Below are positions 27,149-36,967 of a stretch of DNA of 64,000 nt, piece by piece. A program made the translations under genes and the position numbers. Position 1 is the first letter of the stretch. Each line of letters opens with the position of its first letter. The notes beneath the pieces are model-generated. The model was given only the letters and a program-made list of their open reading frames with translations, ran no database searches and had not been told where the DNA came from. Source of the stretch: Fimbriiglobus sp043785105 (GTDB lineage Bacteria > Planctomycetota > Planctomycetia > Gemmatales > Gemmataceae); contig JAYVXO010000103.1 in NCBI GenBank assembly GCA_043785105.1, forward strand, positions 26,636 through 90,635, written 5' to 3'.

Positions 27149-30100
27149 ATGCGGGAAGAACAACTATTCTTGGATGTGGTGGAACTCCCCTTCGAGTCAC
27201 GGGCAAGCTATTTGGCCAGCGTCTGTGGGGATGACGACACACTGCGTGAACGGGTCGAATCGCTGTTGCGCGCCAACGACCGTGCTGACGGATTCCTTGA
27301 TCCCCTCGTCCCACCTCCGTCAACTGTCATCTCAAAGAATAATCATCTACTCGCAACAACTAATGACTTCATACATGTCCTTTCCGCATCAAACGAAGAC
27401 TTCGCGGGCCGTTGCATCGGTCGGTACCGGCTCACGGGTGTGCTCGGCGAAGGGGGCATGGGGACAGTTTACGCTGCTGAGCAGTTTGAACCCGTTCATC
27501 GTGCGGTTGCGGTCAAAGTGATTCGCCCCGGAATGGATTCGGCGTCGATCCTTAATCGCTTTGAAGCGGAACGGCAAGCCCTCGCGTTGATGGACCACCC
27601 GAACATCGCCCGCATTCTGGACGGCGGGGTGACCGACGAACAGCGCCCGTACTTCGTGATGGAACGGGTCATCGGTCGGCCCCTGACGGAGTATTGCGAC
27701 ACGCACCGGCTTTCGACGGCGGCGCGGCTGGAACTGTTTGAGATTGTCTGCGCTGCGGTTCAACATGCCCACCAAAAAGGGATCATCCACCGCGATTTGA
27801 AGCCGTCGAACATCCTCGTCGAAACCCGCGACGGCAAGCCATGCCCCAAGGTCATCGACTTCGGGATCGCCAAAGCCCTACGCGGATCACTCACGGATCA
27901 TTCGATCCACACCGAAGCCGGCTTCGTCATCGGCACGCGGGAGTACATGTCCCCCGAGATGGCCGACCCTTCTTCGGCGGACATTGATACCCGCAGCGAC
28001 GTGTACTCGTTGGGTGTGATTCTGTACGAACTCCTCACCGGACGCACGCCTTTTGAACCGGCACGACTGCGCCAAACGTCGATGCTCGAATGCCTCCGCA
28101 TCATCCGGGAAGAAGAACCGCCCGCACCGAGTTCCCGCCTGAAGAACGCCGATACGTTGGTGGACATCGCTGAACGGCGCGACACCGAACCGGAACGCCT
28201 GATCCGCCAAGTGCGTGGCGAATTGGATTGGATCGTCACCAAGGCACTGGAGAAGGACCGCACCCGCCGTTACGAAAGCCCCTCGGCACTGGCCGAAGAC
28301 CTCCGGCGTCATCTCGCCAACGAACCGATTTTGGCCGGTCCGGTCACGCGAATCTACCGGCTTGGCAAGTTTGTCCGTCGCAACCGACCGATGGTCATCG
28401 CCGGGTGTATGGTGCTGGGCGCACTGGTGACCGGCACCACGGCAGCAACGGTTGGGTTGGTCGAAGCCGTGTCCGCCCGCAAACTCTCGGACCAACGCTT
28501 CGCGGACTTGCGGATCGAAAAGGCGAAAGTCGAAGCCGCAAAAACGGATGCTGAAAACGCCGAAGCCCGCGCGGTCCGCGACCGCGACCTCGCGGTGGGC
28601 GCCGAAGCCGACTCGAACGCTTTCAACACGTTCGTGATCGACTCCATTTTAACAGCGTCTCTCCCTGAGAAAGAACGCGAAGGCCTCGGTAAGTCGATCA
28701 CACTGGCGGAAGCGATATCGAAAGCCGAACCGAACCTGGAGGCCGCGTTCGTCAACCGCCCCGTCGCGGAAGCCCGCGCGCGGCGCACCATCGCCCGAAC
28801 GTGGAACAAACTTGGTCGTTACCCAGAAGCAGAGGTGCAGTACCTTCGTGCCATCGAACTTCAACAACAACACTTGGGCGCCGATGCACCCGATACGCTG
28901 GACACGTTGATCGGCCGGCTACTGCTGTTACTAGACATGAGCCGGTATGCCGAAGCGCGGCAACTCGGGGAAGAACTGGTGCCGCGAGTGATTGCGGTCT
29001 TCGGGCCAGACCATGAAGGTTCGCTCCAGACGCGGATTCACTTGTCGCAGGTCTACCTAAATCTTGGGGACATGGCCAAGGCCCTGCCGATGGTCCGCGA
29101 ACTGCATGAACATTGCACCCGCGTCCTTGGACCGGAGCATACCAAGACGTTGTCAACCCTGAACAGCTTGGGACTGGGACTAGCAAGTACGAAACGTTGG
29201 GTCGAGGCGCAGGCCGTGTTTGAAAAACTTGTCTCCCTACGGAGTTCGGTATCTGGTCCCGATCACCCGCTAACCATCACTGCGCTGTCGAACCTGGGCC
29301 ACAGCCTGCACAGCAACGGTCAACGCGCGGCGGCCCTTGCAATCTATTTGGATGCCAAGGGGCGGGCACTCGCTGTGCTAGGGGACAAGCACAAAACAAC
29401 ACTGACCGTGTGCGACAATCTTTCCATACTTTATCTGGAACTTGGTCGGAAAAAGGACGCTCTGGAACTTTGCGAATGGACTCTGGAACGGCAACGAACC
29501 GTCCTCGGGAATGACCATAGGAGTACCTTGAGTTCGCTCTCGAACTTGGCCCGGATCTACAAGGCCAATGAACGGTTCACCGATGCGATTCCACTGCAAC
29601 TGGAAGTGCTAGAAGGGAACAAATCAAAATACCCTAAGGGCCACCCCGCGATCCTGGCGGCGTTGTACAACTTGGGCCACACGTACCACTTGGCGGGTCG
29701 CCCAGCCGATGTCCTACCGCCGTTGGAGGAGGCCACCACCCAATACAAAGCCACTGTCGGCATGAACGACCCCGTTGCGGCCAGTGCGGCGGTGCTATTG
29801 GGTCGTACCTATATCACGCTAAAGCGGGACAACGACGCCGAACCGTGGCTCCGCGCCGCGTTACCCTACTTCGACACGCCTGCCAAACTGCGGTCGTTCG
29901 ACGGGGTCGCATTGGTCCGATCCCTGACAGCCATCCTGATGCGAAACGACAACCCCGCCGAAGCGGAGCCGCTCTTGCGTGCCGCCCTTCAAGCGGTCGG
30001 GCAAACGAACGCCACCTTCAATACGGTTCTCCGTTCCGACCTCGGAGGGTGTCTCACGGCCCTCAGTCGGTTTGAGGAAGCGGAACCACATCTGCTGGCG

Positions 30101-30256
30101 GCAGCGTCGGGATTAAAACCCGGCGCGGTTGAGGTGAACCGCGTTCTCGACGCCACCAGTAAGCGCCTCGTCGAACTCTACGAGAAGTGGGACATGCCAC
30201 AGAAAGCTGCCGAATGGCGGGCGAAAACAAAGCCAGGAAAGCAGGACGTGAAGTAA
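27149..30256 (+). CDS. Ser/Thr protein kinase with TPR sensor region
   Basis: A 1035-residue kinase. The catalytic domain spans residues about 92-370: Gly loop GEGGMGTVY near 99-107, AVKV with the ATP-binding Lys near 123, HRDLKPSN near 213 and DFG near 236. A transmembrane helix follows at about 415-437, then a charged helical linker, then about 500 residues of repeated 42-residue TPR units of the kinesin-light-chain type. GGAGGTG lies 7 bases before the ATG. Coupled with the sigma gene upstream, it probably relays an extracytoplasmic signal by phosphorylating the sigma factor. Confidence 0.92.
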   Translation: MREEQLFLDVVELPFESRASYLASVCGDDDTLRERVESLLRANDRADGFLDPLVPPPSTVISKNNHLLATTNDFIHVLSASNEDFAGRCIGRYRLTGVLGEGGMGTVYAAEQFEPVHRAVAVKVIRPGMDSASILNRFEAERQALALMDHPNIARILDGGVTDEQRPYFVMERVIGRPLTEYCDTHRLSTAARLELFEIVCAAVQHAHQKGIIHRDLKPSNILVETRDGKPCPKVIDFGIAKALRGSLTDHSIHTEAGFVIGTREYMSPEMADPSSADIDTRSDVYSLGVILYELLTGRTPFEPARLRQTSMLECLRIIREEEPPAPSSRLKNADTLVDIAERRDTEPERLIRQVRGELDWIVTKALEKDRTRRYESPSALAEDLRRHLANEPILAGPVTRIYRLGKFVRRNRPMVIAGCMVLGALVTGTTAATVGLVEAVSARKLSDQRFADLRIEKAKVEAAKTDAENAEARAVRDRDLAVGAEADSNAFNTFVIDSILTASLPEKEREGLGKSITLAEAISKAEPNLEAAFVNRPVAEARARRTIARTWNKLGRYPEAEVQYLRAIELQQQHLGADAPDTLDTLIGRLLLLLDMSRYAEARQLGEELVPRVIAVFGPDHEGSLQTRIHLSQVYLNLGDMAKALPMVRELHEHCTRVLGPEHTKTLSTLNSLGLGLASTKRWVEAQAVFEKLVSLRSSVSGPDHPLTITALSNLGHSLHSNGQRAAALAIYLDAKGRALAVLGDKHKTTLTVCDNLSILYLELGRKKDALELCEWTLERQRTVLGNDHRSTLSSLSNLARIYKANERFTDAIPLQLEVLEGNKSKYPKGHPAILAALYNLGHTYHLAGRPADVLPPLEEATTQYKATVGMNDPVAASAAVLLGRTYITLKRDNDAEPWLRAALPYFDTPAKLRSFDGVALVRSLTAILMRNDNPAEAEPLLRAALQAVGQTNATFNTVLRSDLGGCLTALSRFEEAEPHLLAAASGLKPGAVEVNRVLDATSKRLVELYEKWDMPQKAAEWRAKTKPGKQDVK

Positions 30257-30329
30257 TAGTTTCAGCCGTCCCAGCACACCGAGAAGTGAGTATCAGCCAG
30301 TTCCTGATCGGGTTGCCATCCGGCGACTG

Positions 30330-31703
30330 TTATTTCTTCAACGCTTCCAAAGCTAACTTGGGTTTTGTCTCGTTGGGGTTGGCCAATTTGATGGCTTGCT
30401 CGACCACGAGCACCGCCTCGGGTTTACGGCCTGCCGCAACCAGAACATCACTGAGTACGAGGTACGACTCCCATTCTTCGGGCCGGCAGTTGATGCCATC
30501 TCGTGCGACTTTTTCAGCCTCCGCCAGCTTATCGAGACGCAACAGTGCCTTCGCTTGATAAAGGTATCCGGGTGTGTAATCGGGTTTCAATCGGACCGAT
30601 TCTCGCAGCGATTCGATCGCGCGATTGAGTAATTGAACAGTGGCTTCTTGACGCCCTTCGGCCTCGGCACGGTCCGCTAACCCGAGTTGGGCTAATCCCA
30701 GAAACGAGTGCGCGGTGACAAGTCCTCGGCCTTGTGGGTCACGCAACACATCCTCGGCCACGGCCACGGCAGCCGGGTAGTCTCCGGCATTCACCAATGC
30801 CCGAAGCAGTAACATTTGGGTTTCTACGGACGGGTACTGGTCCGCCAGTGATGTTGCAGTCCGCACCGCAGCCCGGTCGTCTTGGGCACCCTCTTGTGCT
30901 GTGTACGTATCCATCAGCACCCTTCGACCCCGGCGAAGTTCGGCCACTTCCACGGCGAAGGGGTTCGCCCACGAGTGATCGGGTGATAAAAGATTGGAGG
31001 CGTAATCGTAGCCGTCGGCCTCTTTCGCATTCCCGGAACGACGGGTGAGTTCAGCCATTGCGATCGCCGATTTCTTCCGAGCGAACGGACTGCGGGCTAA
31101 CCCTAACAGGATTTTCGAGGCGCGCTGTGTCTCACCTTGAAGTGCGAGTGCCATGCCCACACGGTACGCAGCCCAAGCGTCGGTCGGATCGGCGTCATAC
31201 ACCCGTTGGTATAGGGGTGCGGCCTCCTCGCCTCGACCGAGTTCGGTCAACAGGTCGGCGAGAGACAGGACTGGCGATGAACGGTGATTCGGGCTAGGGG
31301 GAGGGCACTCCGACGCGAGACGGTACAAACGCAGTGCTTCCTCTTTGTTCGTCGATTGCAAGTTTCGATAGTTCAATTGTTCCGCTAGTAGAAACGGCCA
31401 CCGGGCGTCGGCGGGATCGAGAATCATCGCCTGTCGATAACACGTGGCGGACTCTTCAAAGCTTTCATGGGCGTCAAACGCCATCCCCAGTTCGCCCCAG
31501 GCACGAGCTTGTTTCGGGTTGGCGAGTACGGCTTGTCGTTTTTTCTCGACGATCTCGAGTATGGGAGGATCGGTCCATTCTGCAGGCACGTGTGGCGGCG
31601 TTGGACCCTGGGGTCCGCGCAGGGACCAGAAGTAATAGCACGACACGCCCAACACGGCGGTGGGGATCAGCACCAGAACCAATCGAAGGACAATCCGCCT
31701 CAT
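30330..31703 (-). CDS. TPR repeat protein, membrane-anchored
   Basis: About 457 residues: one N-terminal helix (VLRLVLVLIPTAVLGVSCYY) then successive TPR units (ARAWGELGMAFDAHESFEESA, shortened here as AWGELGMAFDAH; later YLYQAKALLRLDKLAEAEKV). It probably faces the periplasm and binds partner proteins. Its ATG at 31703 overlaps the stop of the CRTAC1-like gene (ATGA), so the two are cotranslated. It resembles the second TPR protein at 35351-36718; the opening after the anchor (VLANPKQARAWGELGMAFDA) recurs there in altered form. Confidence 0.8.
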   Translation of the reverse strand: MRRIVLRLVLVLIPTAVLGVSCYYFWSLRGPQGPTPPHVPAEWTDPPILEIVEKKRQAVLANPKQARAWGELGMAFDAHESFEESATCYRQAMILDPADARWPFLLAEQLNYRNLQSTNKEEALRLYRLASECPPPSPNHRSSPVLSLADLLTELGRGEEAAPLYQRVYDADPTDAWAAYRVGMALALQGETQRASKILLGLARSPFARKKSAIAMAELTRRSGNAKEADGYDYASNLLSPDHSWANPFAVEVAELRRGRRVLMDTYTAQEGAQDDRAAVRTATSLADQYPSVETQMLLLRALVNAGDYPAAVAVAEDVLRDPQGRGLVTAHSFLGLAQLGLADRAEAEGRQEATVQLLNRAIESLRESVRLKPDYTPGYLYQAKALLRLDKLAEAEKVARDGINCRPEEWESYLVLSDVLVAAGRKPEAVLVVEQAIKLANPNETKPKLALEALKK

Positions 31704-33451
31704 CCTGGCACCCCTTGCCCAGGTTTCAACTCCACCCAACGGTCAACTGCGCCGCCTGGGAATCGCTCGGTTTTGCCGTCCGGCCACGTGACTTCAATTT
31801 TGTCGTAGGTCGTCGCGGACCCGAGACCGTATAACGGTCTCGGGTCACTGCTACAGAGATAGCTTTGCGACGACTGAACAACCTGCATCCACGTGCGGCT
31901 ACCAGCCGTTACACGGACTGTGGTTCCGAGCAGATCCCGGTTACCACGTTGGGGGTCGATGGCCCGGACGCCAAGCCAATGGCCACCCAATGGCGACAAG
32001 GGGGCGACGTTCCGGAGCAAGCGAGCCTTATCGCCGATCGACATGACTAATAAATCGGGGCGCCCGTCGTTGTCGTAGTCGCCTAGGGCAAGCCCTCGTG
32101 CGACGTTCGGCTTACCGCACAAGCCGGGGTGCGCTTCTGAAACATCTTCAAATTGGCCATTCCCGGTGTTCCGGAGGAGTTGGTTCCGTTCGGCATAGGG
32201 ACGCCAAAATTCCGGTACTTGTTCGGTCCCAGGAAGTGTTGTGCCTCGGTAGACTCTGCCGTTGACGTAGGCGATATCGGGCCAGCCGTCTCGATCGAAA
32301 TCCGCGGCCACCGCCCCGAAACCGGTCCCCCGCCACTTCGTCCGGACGACCTGAGATTTCTGCGTGTGATCGCGGAAAAACCCCACCGGCCCTTGATGCC
32401 AGAGCGTGTGGGTCTCGTTGCCGAGGTGAGTTACGAAGACGTCGGTCAGCCCGTCCCCGTCGTAGTCCGCCACGGCGATCCCCATGTTGGCAAATGGCAG
32501 CCCGTTGTCTGTCAAGGCGATGCCTCGGGACATCGCCTCGTTTTTGAACGTGCCGTCGCGTTGGTTCACCCAAAGGTGGTTGGGTGTCCCGTCGTTGGTG
32601 ATAAAGAAATCGGGCCAACCATCGCCGGTCAGGTCCGCAGCGTACACCCCTAACCCTGGTGCTGTCTTAGTGGCAAGCCCCGCTTTGACGGTCACGTCCT
32701 CGAAACGCACCGGCTTACCGTCGCCCGGACCCAAGTTCCGGAACAGTCGTGGGATGGTTCCGGGGAAGGTCCGTGGACCGCAGAAGTCGCGGCTACCGTT
32801 CGGGGAATTGCAGGGCCAGGAACGGTCGTAATCGAGGTAATTGACAATGAGTAGGTCGAGCCGACCGTCCCGATCGTAGTCAACGAAAACGGCAGATGAC
32901 CCCCATTGCGGGTTGACAACGCCGGCCTCTGTCGTGATGTCCCGAAACTTCCCGCCCCCCTCGTTTCGTAGCAATCGGGCGCCCGTGTATTGGGTAATAA
33001 TCACATCCGGCTTGCCGTCGTTATCAATGTCACCGATCGCAACACCGATGTTGTAGCCGTCAAAATCGAGGCCGCTGCCGACCGAGGCGTCCCGGAACTT
33101 TCCATCGGCAGTCTGTAAAAATAATTTGTTGCCGACCCCCGTGTTCGGGCCAGCACCTTGCAAGAAGAGAACATCAAGGAGACCGTCGCCGTTCGCGTCG
33201 AAAAAAGCCCCGCCGCCGTACATGGATTGCGGCATGAAATAACTGCCGGTTGGACCGCAATCGTGCGTGAAATTCAGGCCAACTGCATCGGTCACATCTT
33301 CAAACCAACCCGTGCCGATAGTGGCTGTAGCAGGATATGCCGTAGCTTGAGACGGCTCGGTTCGAGTGGAAGACGAGCAACCCAAAACCGTAATGATCAG
33401 CCCGCTAAGGATCGTCAGAAACCACCACGGTCGGTGGAGAAGTCCAGGCAT
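31700..33451 (-). CDS. CRTAC1-like FG-GAP/VCBS repeat lipoprotein with ASPIC/UnbV end
   Basis: A 583-residue lipoprotein: signal sequence ending in LGCSSS, then seven or so FG-GAP/VCBS repeats with Ca-binding-like motifs (DANGDGLLDVLF, DIDNDGKPDVIITQ, DYDRDGRLDLLIVN, DYDGDGLTDVFVT, DYDNDGRPDLLVM) that would fold as a beta-propeller. The end carries the ASPIC/UnbV domain (NRDLLGTTVRVTAG, GLGSATTYDKIEVTWPDGK). Such proteins are common in planctomycetes beside TPR proteins and are exported; the function is unknown. The ATG at 33451 is chosen over 33508 because it directly precedes the signal. Confidence 0.88.
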   Translation of the reverse strand: MPGLLHRPWWFLTILSGLIITVLGCSSSTRTEPSQATAYPATATIGTGWFEDVTDAVGLNFTHDCGPTGSYFMPQSMYGGGAFFDANGDGLLDVLFLQGAGPNTGVGNKLFLQTADGKFRDASVGSGLDFDGYNIGVAIGDIDNDGKPDVIITQYTGARLLRNEGGGKFRDITTEAGVVNPQWGSSAVFVDYDRDGRLDLLIVNYLDYDRSWPCNSPNGSRDFCGPRTFPGTIPRLFRNLGPGDGKPVRFEDVTVKAGLATKTAPGLGVYAADLTGDGWPDFFITNDGTPNHLWVNQRDGTFKNEAMSRGIALTDNGLPFANMGIAVADYDGDGLTDVFVTHLGNETHTLWHQGPVGFFRDHTQKSQVVRTKWRGTGFGAVAADFDRDGWPDIAYVNGRVYRGTTLPGTEQVPEFWRPYAERNQLLRNTGNGQFEDVSEAHPGLCGKPNVARGLALGDYDNDGRPDLLVMSIGDKARLLRNVAPLSPLGGHWLGVRAIDPQRGNRDLLGTTVRVTAGSRTWMQVVQSSQSYLCSSDPRPLYGLGSATTYDKIEVTWPDGKTERFPGGAVDRWVELKPGQGVPG

Positions 33452-33559
33452 AGGAATGATCCGATTGGACGAACAAGATAGGTAACAAAAAACGGCGAAC
33501 CAGTTCACACGGTATCCGTGCTTGTGGTCCGCCGTACTGCTTTTTACACAGCGGTACCG

Positions 33560-34021
33560 TCACTTACCTTTGATTTCAAACGCAAGGTTGGTGGCCCCGC
33601 CGGCTTCAATTACCCGGATTTGGGTACTCGCTTGACCCCACTCCGGTGGGATGTAATCTTCCGCGTCCGGGTCATAATCGATCGGGAAGCCACCGACTTC
33701 GCCTTTCATCTTCTCTGAGTACCCTTTGAGTTGAGCCTCGGCTTGTGGGCGAATCTTTTTGGCTCCGGTCATTTTTCGCATGGCCGAAATCACGATTTTG
33801 TTAGAGCCGATCATCGCCTGTCCGGTGAACTTGCCGTCGATAATGTCCGTTGTAGACGGTGGACGGCCATCGGTGGAAAATGTGATTTTACCCTTTTCGA
33901 TGGGCTTGCCGTTGTAGTTCACCGTGCCGCTGACATTTGCATAGGCGGGCGGCTTATCCCCACTAGTACAGCCAACGACCAGTACAAGCACCAGTGTTAA
34001 AAATCCGATGGAACGATTCAT
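33560..34021 (-). CDS. Small lipoprotein, carboxypeptidase-regulatory-like fold
   Basis: A 153-residue lipoprotein with a signal ending in VVGCTSG and a beta-rich body starting VSGTVNYNGKPIEKGKITF, the pattern of planctomycete Ig-like or transthyretin-like lipoproteins that commonly follow a DUF1559 gene. The ATG at 34021 directly precedes the signal; the frame is open to 34087. It sits between the DUF1559 and CRTAC1-like genes on the same strand, with gaps of about 100 bases on each side. The role is unknown. Confidence 0.8.
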   Translation of the reverse strand: MNRSIGFLTLVLVLVVGCTSGDKPPAYANVSGTVNYNGKPIEKGKITFSTDGRPPSTTDIIDGKFTGQAMIGSNKIVISAMRKMTGAKKIRPQAEAQLKGYSEKMKGEVGGFPIDYDPDAEDYIPPEWGQASTQIRVIEAGGATNLAFEIKGK

Positions 34022-34113
34022 GGCACATTGAGGTTGTGAAACAAGTGGAGAAGTAAAGATGGGCCGACCGTTAGGCCGGCCCATCACGATTGGTTAACTC
34101 GATTTCGTCGATG

Positions 34114-35229
34114 TTAATTGTCGAGAGAGAACACGCCACCGTCGTCACGAGTCGCGTAGCGAGCGAGCGTGAGGAGGTCGATCGAATCGCGGAGGTAGCG
34201 GACCGAACCGTCGCCGTTCAACACGTTGACCCCGCCGGTGTGAGCGGAAACGAGAGGTGTATTTGCACCTTCGCTCTGCCATCGTGGTGAAGTCACACCG
34301 TTAACAGTACCTGGAATCCAGCCGGTCTTCTGGTTAACCCGGTAACGAATCGTGGTGTAGTGCTGGCCACGGGCGTCCGACCAGTTTTGCATTTCGCGCA
34401 AATTGCCAGTCGCGTCCTTGTCACCACCCGTGTTGCCACGGAACATCCCGTTCACCGTCACCGCCAGTTCGGTGTCACGTGATCGTCGAGGAGCTGCCGT
34501 GGGGCTGTCCTGGAAAAAGAGGAAGTCGGCGTCTTCGGAAACCATCGCGGTGTTGCTGGAGCCGTCTGAAATTCCAAGCAACGTGACCCGACTAAAGCCC
34601 GGTACAATGATGCCGCCCCAAGCGGTGACACCAAAGTCGTTGGACCAACTCGATGCATCGGTATTGCGCGTTTCCCGGAACACGCCTGCGGTATCGACGC
34701 GGTTCACCGCACCGGCGAGTGAAACATAGCTACTTCGCGTAACCTGAATGCCACCCGGTACGTTGTTTCCATTAGCCACTAATGGCGTTTTGGGGTCGGA
34801 CGGGCAGCGATAGATCGGAATGACACTACCAGCGGCCAACAACACGTTGTTCTTCGCGGAGCTATTCGTTTGATTCGAATCGTTCGTCCAACCCGAGTCG
34901 CCGGTGAAGGTCAGCCGGTTGAAAATCGCGCCTTGTTCGATGTACGGCAGGATGTAAACCAGCCATCCCGTACCTTCGCCGTTGTTTGGCCAAGGACCGG
35001 ACGAGAGCGGCTTGCCGTCGTTGCAGGCGGCCGAGGGCAGGAACCCGTTCACGTCATGGTAGCCGTGAATTGCGATTCCCATTTGCTTCAAGTTGTTTTG
35101 ACACTTCGCGCGAGAGGCGGCCTCGCGGACTTTTTGCACTGCTGGTAGCAGCAGACCAATCAGGATCGCGATAATCGCGATCACGACTAGTAGCTCGATG
35201 AGCGTAAAACCGGTACGAAACCTTTTCAT
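34114..35229 (-). CDS. DUF1559 protein with prepilin-like N-terminus
   Basis: A 371-residue DUF1559 protein: the prepilin-like start MKRFRTGFTLIELLVVIAII, VQKVREAASRAKCQNNLKQM, an internal GSSNTAMVSED motif, and the C-terminal H-TGGVNVLNGDGSVRYL signature. It belongs to the same family as 13177-14070 but has longer loops. The start is the ATG at 35229, directly before the prepilin motif. The small lipoprotein follows after 92 bases. Confidence 0.9.
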   Translation of the reverse strand: MKRFRTGFTLIELLVVIAIIAILIGLLLPAVQKVREAASRAKCQNNLKQMGIAIHGYHDVNGFLPSAACNDGKPLSSGPWPNNGEGTGWLVYILPYIEQGAIFNRLTFTGDSGWTNDSNQTNSSAKNNVLLAAGSVIPIYRCPSDPKTPLVANGNNVPGGIQVTRSSYVSLAGAVNRVDTAGVFRETRNTDASSWSNDFGVTAWGGIIVPGFSRVTLLGISDGSSNTAMVSEDADFLFFQDSPTAAPRRSRDTELAVTVNGMFRGNTGGDKDATGNLREMQNWSDARGQHYTTIRYRVNQKTGWIPGTVNGVTSPRWQSEGANTPLVSAHTGGVNVLNGDGSVRYLRDSIDLLTLARYATRDDGGVFSLDN

Positions 35230-35350
35230 AAATGCACCACATGAGGAGAGAAACGACATGAGGGTAAAGTGTACCCTAAACTAAGCGTAATCGAGCCACT
35301 AAAACAAGACAAGTGGAACCTCTAAAAAAAGTATAAATTCTCGGCGAAAT

Positions 35351-36718
35351 TTACCGGCGACGGTTCGCAATGTCGGGGTTAAGTTTCGCTATCGCTTCGA
35401 TTGCTCGATGGTCACCGGGAAATGAGAGTTCGGCGGCACGGCTGAGTGACGATAACGCGGCGACTTTTTGACCGCTGTCGGCAAGTGCTTGTCCTAATAA
35501 CAAGTGGCCTTCACTGGCTTCCGGGCGAAGTTGCACGAACCGTCGCAGTAAGCTCAGGCCCTCTTCTTGGCGACCGAGAAACCGATGCAACGCGGCCCCT
35601 TTCAGCAGAATTCCTTTGCCGAAATCCGGGTTGACCTCGAACGCTTTGTCTAACCAACTCACAGACTCCTGGAACTCTTTCTTCGCTGCGTCGGTCCGCT
35701 TTTCCGCCCACAACTGCTCGCCGATTTGGAAGTGAATCAGCCCGAATTGATAGTTGGCCGTTAAGTTTTTAGGATCGACCTTGATTGCGAGTGATAACTG
35801 GTCGAGTGCTCCCTTCCGATCGCCCATTGTCGCGCGCACCTCGGCAAGTCCTAGGAACGGTCGAGGGTCGGTTTTGTCAAAAGTCAGCGGGCGAAGCAGG
35901 CTCTCGGCGTCAGCGGGCCGCCCAGACCTGAGGAGGCGTACCGCTTCATCCAACCGACCGCCACGGCTGTAGTCGCGTGCGGGAATCGAGTCCAAAAGTG
36001 GGTCAGGCCACGTGCCTTCCGGGGCTTCCGCAGCCCGCTTTGCCAACAACTCCGCGTAAGATTGCCGTCCCAGGTGTCGGCTAATCTCGGCCCGCATCAA
36101 TAACACTTGTCTGGCCGCCAGTGGCTGATCGTCGATCTCACTGAGGTATTCGGCAGCCTGCCGGTAGTCGCCAGCCGCGATGGCGATCCGGGCCGCGACC
36201 AAGCGGTTTCGCGGGGATGCCGATGGCTCCCGTCCGATCGCCACACGCGCGTCGTCCACGCGGCCAACCGCCAGAAGTGCCTCGGCCAACCGGATCCGCA
36301 CGCGATCCCGACCGTCATCGGTAGTCTTGCATTTGGCGGCTCGCTCAAACCAAACGATCGCCGCATTCGGGTCGGTCAACGCCGTATGGGCACCGAGTAA
36401 GTAAGGCCATCGAAAGTCGAGCGGATCAAGGTCGGCGGCAATCCGTAGGCACTCATCGGCCTCGGGGTGCTGGCGATAGGCACGAAGTGTGATCCCATAC
36501 TCGCCCCAATTCGCAGCCGATTTCGGGTTGCCTTCGACCGACCGGGCCGCGCCGAAAAGGTCCATCTGAACTTCCCGTTCCGCCGTCGGTCCAAGCTGTG
36601 GTCGCGGCACCTCCGGGGCCGACGTCCGCTGAATCCGCCAACCAATGCTACTGGCCACGAGAACCGCAGCGACAAGTAACGCTATTGTCACCCGCCTATC
36701 CGACAATAGAAATCGCAT
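35351..36718 (-). CDS. TPR repeat protein, membrane-anchored
   Basis: A 455-residue protein with an N-terminal helix (VTIALLVAAVLVASSIGW) then TPR units, for example SAANWGEYGITLRAYRQHPE, AAKCKTTDDGRDRVRIRLAE and the closing GHLLLGQALADSGQKVAALS. It is a paralogue in layout of 30330-31703. The frame is open far upstream to 37177, but the helix begins at MRFLLSDRR, so I start at 36718; GAGG precedes it. It is the first gene of the five-gene minus-strand block. Confidence 0.8.
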   Translation of the reverse strand: MRFLLSDRRVTIALLVAAVLVASSIGWRIQRTSAPEVPRPQLGPTAEREVQMDLFGAARSVEGNPKSAANWGEYGITLRAYRQHPEADECLRIAADLDPLDFRWPYLLGAHTALTDPNAAIVWFERAAKCKTTDDGRDRVRIRLAEALLAVGRVDDARVAIGREPSASPRNRLVAARIAIAAGDYRQAAEYLSEIDDQPLAARQVLLMRAEISRHLGRQSYAELLAKRAAEAPEGTWPDPLLDSIPARDYSRGGRLDEAVRLLRSGRPADAESLLRPLTFDKTDPRPFLGLAEVRATMGDRKGALDQLSLAIKVDPKNLTANYQFGLIHFQIGEQLWAEKRTDAAKKEFQESVSWLDKAFEVNPDFGKGILLKGAALHRFLGRQEEGLSLLRRFVQLRPEASEGHLLLGQALADSGQKVAALSSLSRAAELSFPGDHRAIEAIAKLNPDIANRRR

Positions 36719-36967
36719 CGGCGAGACCTCTTGGAGCGTTCGACTTAACGGAAGTTGAAAGTGAATTGTACGACGACATCCGCACTGAGAGTCTAGGCAT
36801 GATCGTATCAAAAATTTGCTGCCGTGCTGCATTTTGACGAAAACTACGACTGCTCGTCCCCACAGTTTAATGGGATGACGTGACACGCCAATTGTTGACA
36901 CGGCCCACAAGATAGACAAACTGGACCCATTACATAAACTGACGAAACAATCTTGGAGAATCACACG

